From: an uncultured Leptotrichiaceae bacterium
Lineage (GTDB): Bacteria > Fusobacteriota > Fusobacteriia > Fusobacteriales > Leptotrichiaceae
Direction of reading: 5' to 3'
NCBI GenBank assembly: GCA_938037005.1
Contig: CALHVR010000061.1
Span: 1 to 23,768, forward strand
Length of the DNA stretch: 23,768 bases
Each line of letters begins with the position of its first letter. Position 1 is the first letter of the stretch. The notes beneath the pieces were generated by a model, which worked only from the letters and a program-made list of their open reading frames with translations, searched no databases and was not told the DNA's origin. A program made the position numbers and the translations under genes. Of this stretch, positions 22,416 through 23,768 are shown in pieces.

Positions 22416-22889
22416 ATGAATATGTCACAATTATTAGCACAACATGGAGGAGTTCTATTTGCAGCATTAGGAGGAGCTTTAGCAACATTATTAGCAGGAT
22501 GGGGTTCAGCAGTAGGAGTAGGAACAGTTGGGGAAGTAGCAGCAGGATTAATGATTGAAGAACCTGAAAAATTTGGGAAATCATTAGTATTACAATTATT
22601 ACCAGGGACACAAGGATTATATGGTTTTGTTATAGGATTAATGGTTTTAGGGAAATTGAATGCAGAATTGACAGTTGCAAATGGAATAGGAATATTTATG
22701 GCATGTTTACCAATTGCAATAGCAGGATTTGGGTCAGCAGTAGCTCAAGGAAGAGTAGCGGCAGCAGGAATTACTTTATTGGCTAAAAATGAAGAACAAT
22801 CTACTAAGGGTATTATTTATGCAGTAATGGTAGAAACTTATGCATTATTAGCATTCGTAGTTTCAATTATGTTATTAGGTAGATTTTAA
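22416..22889 (+). CDS. ntpK: V-type ATPase rotor ring proteolipid (NtpK), sodium type
   Basis: The 157-residue, Gly/Ala-rich protein has four membrane helices made of two related hairpins, the 16-kDa V-type form. LLPGTQGLYGFVIG (61-74), AVAQGRVAAAG (108-118) and MVETYALLAF (138-147) are the ion-site segments. Relative to E. hirae NtpK (Leu61, Thr64, Gln65, Tyr68, Gln110, Glu139), this protein has Leu62, Thr65, Gln66, Tyr69, Gln111 and Glu140, the full sodium-coordinating set shifted by one. As in other V-type forms the first hairpin lacks the carboxylate. RBS TTAGGAGG precedes the ATG. Confidence 0.96.
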   Translation: MNMSQLLAQHGGVLFAALGGALATLLAGWGSAVGVGTVGEVAAGLMIEEPEKFGKSLVLQLLPGTQGLYGFVIGLMVLGKLNAELTVANGIGIFMACLPIAIAGFGSAVAQGRVAAAGITLLAKNEEQSTKGIIYAVMVETYALLAFVVSIMLLGRF

Positions 22890-22937
22890 GTTTAATTACT
22901 AATTTTGAAAATAATTGAAATGAAAGGATGTGAAAAA

Positions 22938-23489
22938 ATGTCTAGTTTAGATAATTTAACATCAAAAATATTAAGTGATGCAAAAGAAAAAGCAGAAGAA
23001 ATTATAAAAAATGCTAAAATTAAAGAGGAAGAAAAATATAAGGCAGAAATAAAAAAATATAATTCAAAAAAAATGACACTGGAAGAAAGTGCGTTAAAAG
23101 AAAGAGAATTAGCAGTTGAAAGAATAAAGTCAAGTGCAAAATTAAAAGCAAGAAATGAAAAATTAGAAGCAAGACAAAAAATAATAGATAACGTAATTGA
23201 AAAATTAAAAGAAAAATTAGTTAATATGTCTGAAGTAGAATATATTTCATACATTGAAAAAAATGTAGATAGAAGTACATTAGGAAATAAAAAATTAATT
23301 GTGAAACAAGAATATCTTAATAAAGTGAAAGAAGTATTTTCTGGAGCAAATATATCAGAAAATGAATTTGTAAATTCAGGATTTCTTGTAGAAGAAAATG
23401 GGATTCAAGACAATTACACTTTTGAGATAAAATTAGATTTTATGAGAGATGAATTGGAAGTAGAAATTTCTAAATTACTTTTTTCATAA
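22938..23489 (+). CDS. ntpE: V-type ATPase subunit E
   Basis: The 183-residue product has a long charged N-terminal helix (SLDNLTSKILSDAKEKAEEIIKNA onward to about 100), rich in Ala/Glu/Lys heptads, and a globular C-terminal part ending GFLVEENGIQDNYTFEIKLDFMRDELEVEISKLLF, which matches the E-subunit C-terminus (G-x-x-x-x-G-I-x-x-x-x-T/S-x-x). It forms the peripheral stalk with NtpF and holds the catalytic head. The start at 22938 is supported by AAAGGA (22923-22928). In-frame ATG 22920 and TTG 22905 have no ribosome binding site. Confidence 0.93.
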   Translation: MSSLDNLTSKILSDAKEKAEEIIKNAKIKEEEKYKAEIKKYNSKKMTLEESALKERELAVERIKSSAKLKARNEKLEARQKIIDNVIEKLKEKLVNMSEVEYISYIEKNVDRSTLGNKKLIVKQEYLNKVKEVFSGANISENEFVNSGFLVEENGIQDNYTFEIKLDFMRDELEVEISKLLFS

Positions 23490-23509
23490 TAAAATAAGGG
23501 AGAGAGTAA

Positions 23510-23768
23510 ATGAAAAGAAAAGATTACGGTCAAAGTGTCGTAATGGTTAGAGTTTTAGAAAAAAAACTTTTAACTAAAAATAGACTAGACAGAATGATTG
23601 AAGCGGAAACTCCCGAAGAAGTGATGAAACAATTAAGTGAAACAGAATATTCACAAAATATGTTTGATATTCAACAACCACAAGAATATGAACAAGAACC
23701 AACTGGTGAAGAGCAAGGGTTTGGAGCGAAAGTGAAGAACTTCTTTAAAATGTTTATTGACGAAAATT
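23510..23768 (+). CDS. ntpC: V-type ATPase subunit C (NtpC), N-terminal part, cut by window edge
   Basis: The first 86 codons are present, beginning MKRKDYGQSVVMVRVLEKKLLTKNRLDRMIEAETPEEVMKQLSETEYS. The pattern of a short extended start, then a helix ending in LL, then an A-x-x-x-E-E-x-x-x-x-L-x-x-T-x-Y segment fits the N-terminus of V-type subunit C/d, which links the central stalk to the rotor ring. The full protein is usually about 330 residues. RBS GGGAGAGAG precedes the ATG at 23510. It follows ntpE by 20 bases and fits the F-I-K-E-C order; the catalytic A and B genes should lie beyond the edge. Confidence 0.88.
   Translation, partial: MKRKDYGQSVVMVRVLEKKLLTKNRLDRMIEAETPEEVMKQLSETEYSQNMFDIQQPQEYEQEPTGEEQGFGAKVKNFFKMFIDEN

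Noticed and set aside
22892..23254. Open minus-strand frame of 120 codons
   Set aside because: It mirrors the Lys/Glu-rich ntpE coding strand, giving a Phe/Ser/Leu-rich product typical of antisense AT-rich DNA. The same holds for the minus frames opposite ntpF, rsmH, trmD, fabH and the other rightward genes.
1..23768. Phage, transposon, CRISPR, toxin-antitoxin or defence island
   Set aside because: No transposase, integrase, direct-repeat spacer array, attachment site or toxin-antitoxin pair was found; the gene content is core metabolism, translation, division and energy.

Overview
The window is very AT-rich, compactly coded bacterial DNA with short intergenic gaps, strong AGGAGG-type ribosome binding sites and near-consensus sigma-70 promoters. 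The gene content is mostly housekeeping: type III glutamine synthetase, ammonia-dependent asparagine synthetase, a type II fatty-acid synthesis (FASII) cluster, a short mraZ-rsmH-ftsL division group and a bacterial V-type ATPase operon. This combination suggests a member of the Fusobacteriota, perhaps a rod-shaped Leptotrichiaceae. That placement is inferred from gene content and composition, not from a search.

Layout. The 5' end of glnN (truncated by the window edge) runs leftward from 1909. A divergent rightward group from 2150 holds dgt, a membrane-GNAT acetyltransferase fusion and a PLP trans-sulfuration enzyme. asnA follows with its own promoter and terminator. Next comes a three-domain acyl-activating enzyme/ACP/acyltransferase, then a cupin-oxidoreductase pair. 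An RNA-modification operon (PF09936-type methyltransferase, a DhaM-like PTS protein, rimM, trmD) runs to 13938. rpmF is monocistronic. fabH, a small membrane protein and fabD form one unit, and acpP is separate. A DJ-1/PfpI gene lies behind a tiny coupled upstream ORF. mraZ-rsmH-ftsL ends in a terminator, and ntpF-I-K-E-C runs off the right edge in the Enterococcus hirae ntp order.

How the genes work together. Lipid supply is a theme: FabD and FabH start fatty-acid synthesis on AcpP, and the fused enzyme at 7698 probably activates and transfers acyl chains to phospholipid. GlnN and AsnA both assimilate ammonia. The V-ATPase rotor subunit carries the residues that bind sodium in E. hirae NtpK, which suggests a sodium-pumping or sodium-driven enzyme.

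No mobile element, CRISPR array, tRNA, rRNA or defence system was seen. The most unusual items are a perfect 10-bp-period GTGG repeat at the mraZ promoter, the coupled leader ORF before the DJ-1 gene, a possible internal start in ftsL, the two domain fusions, and an orphan PTS domain inside an RNA-modification operon.
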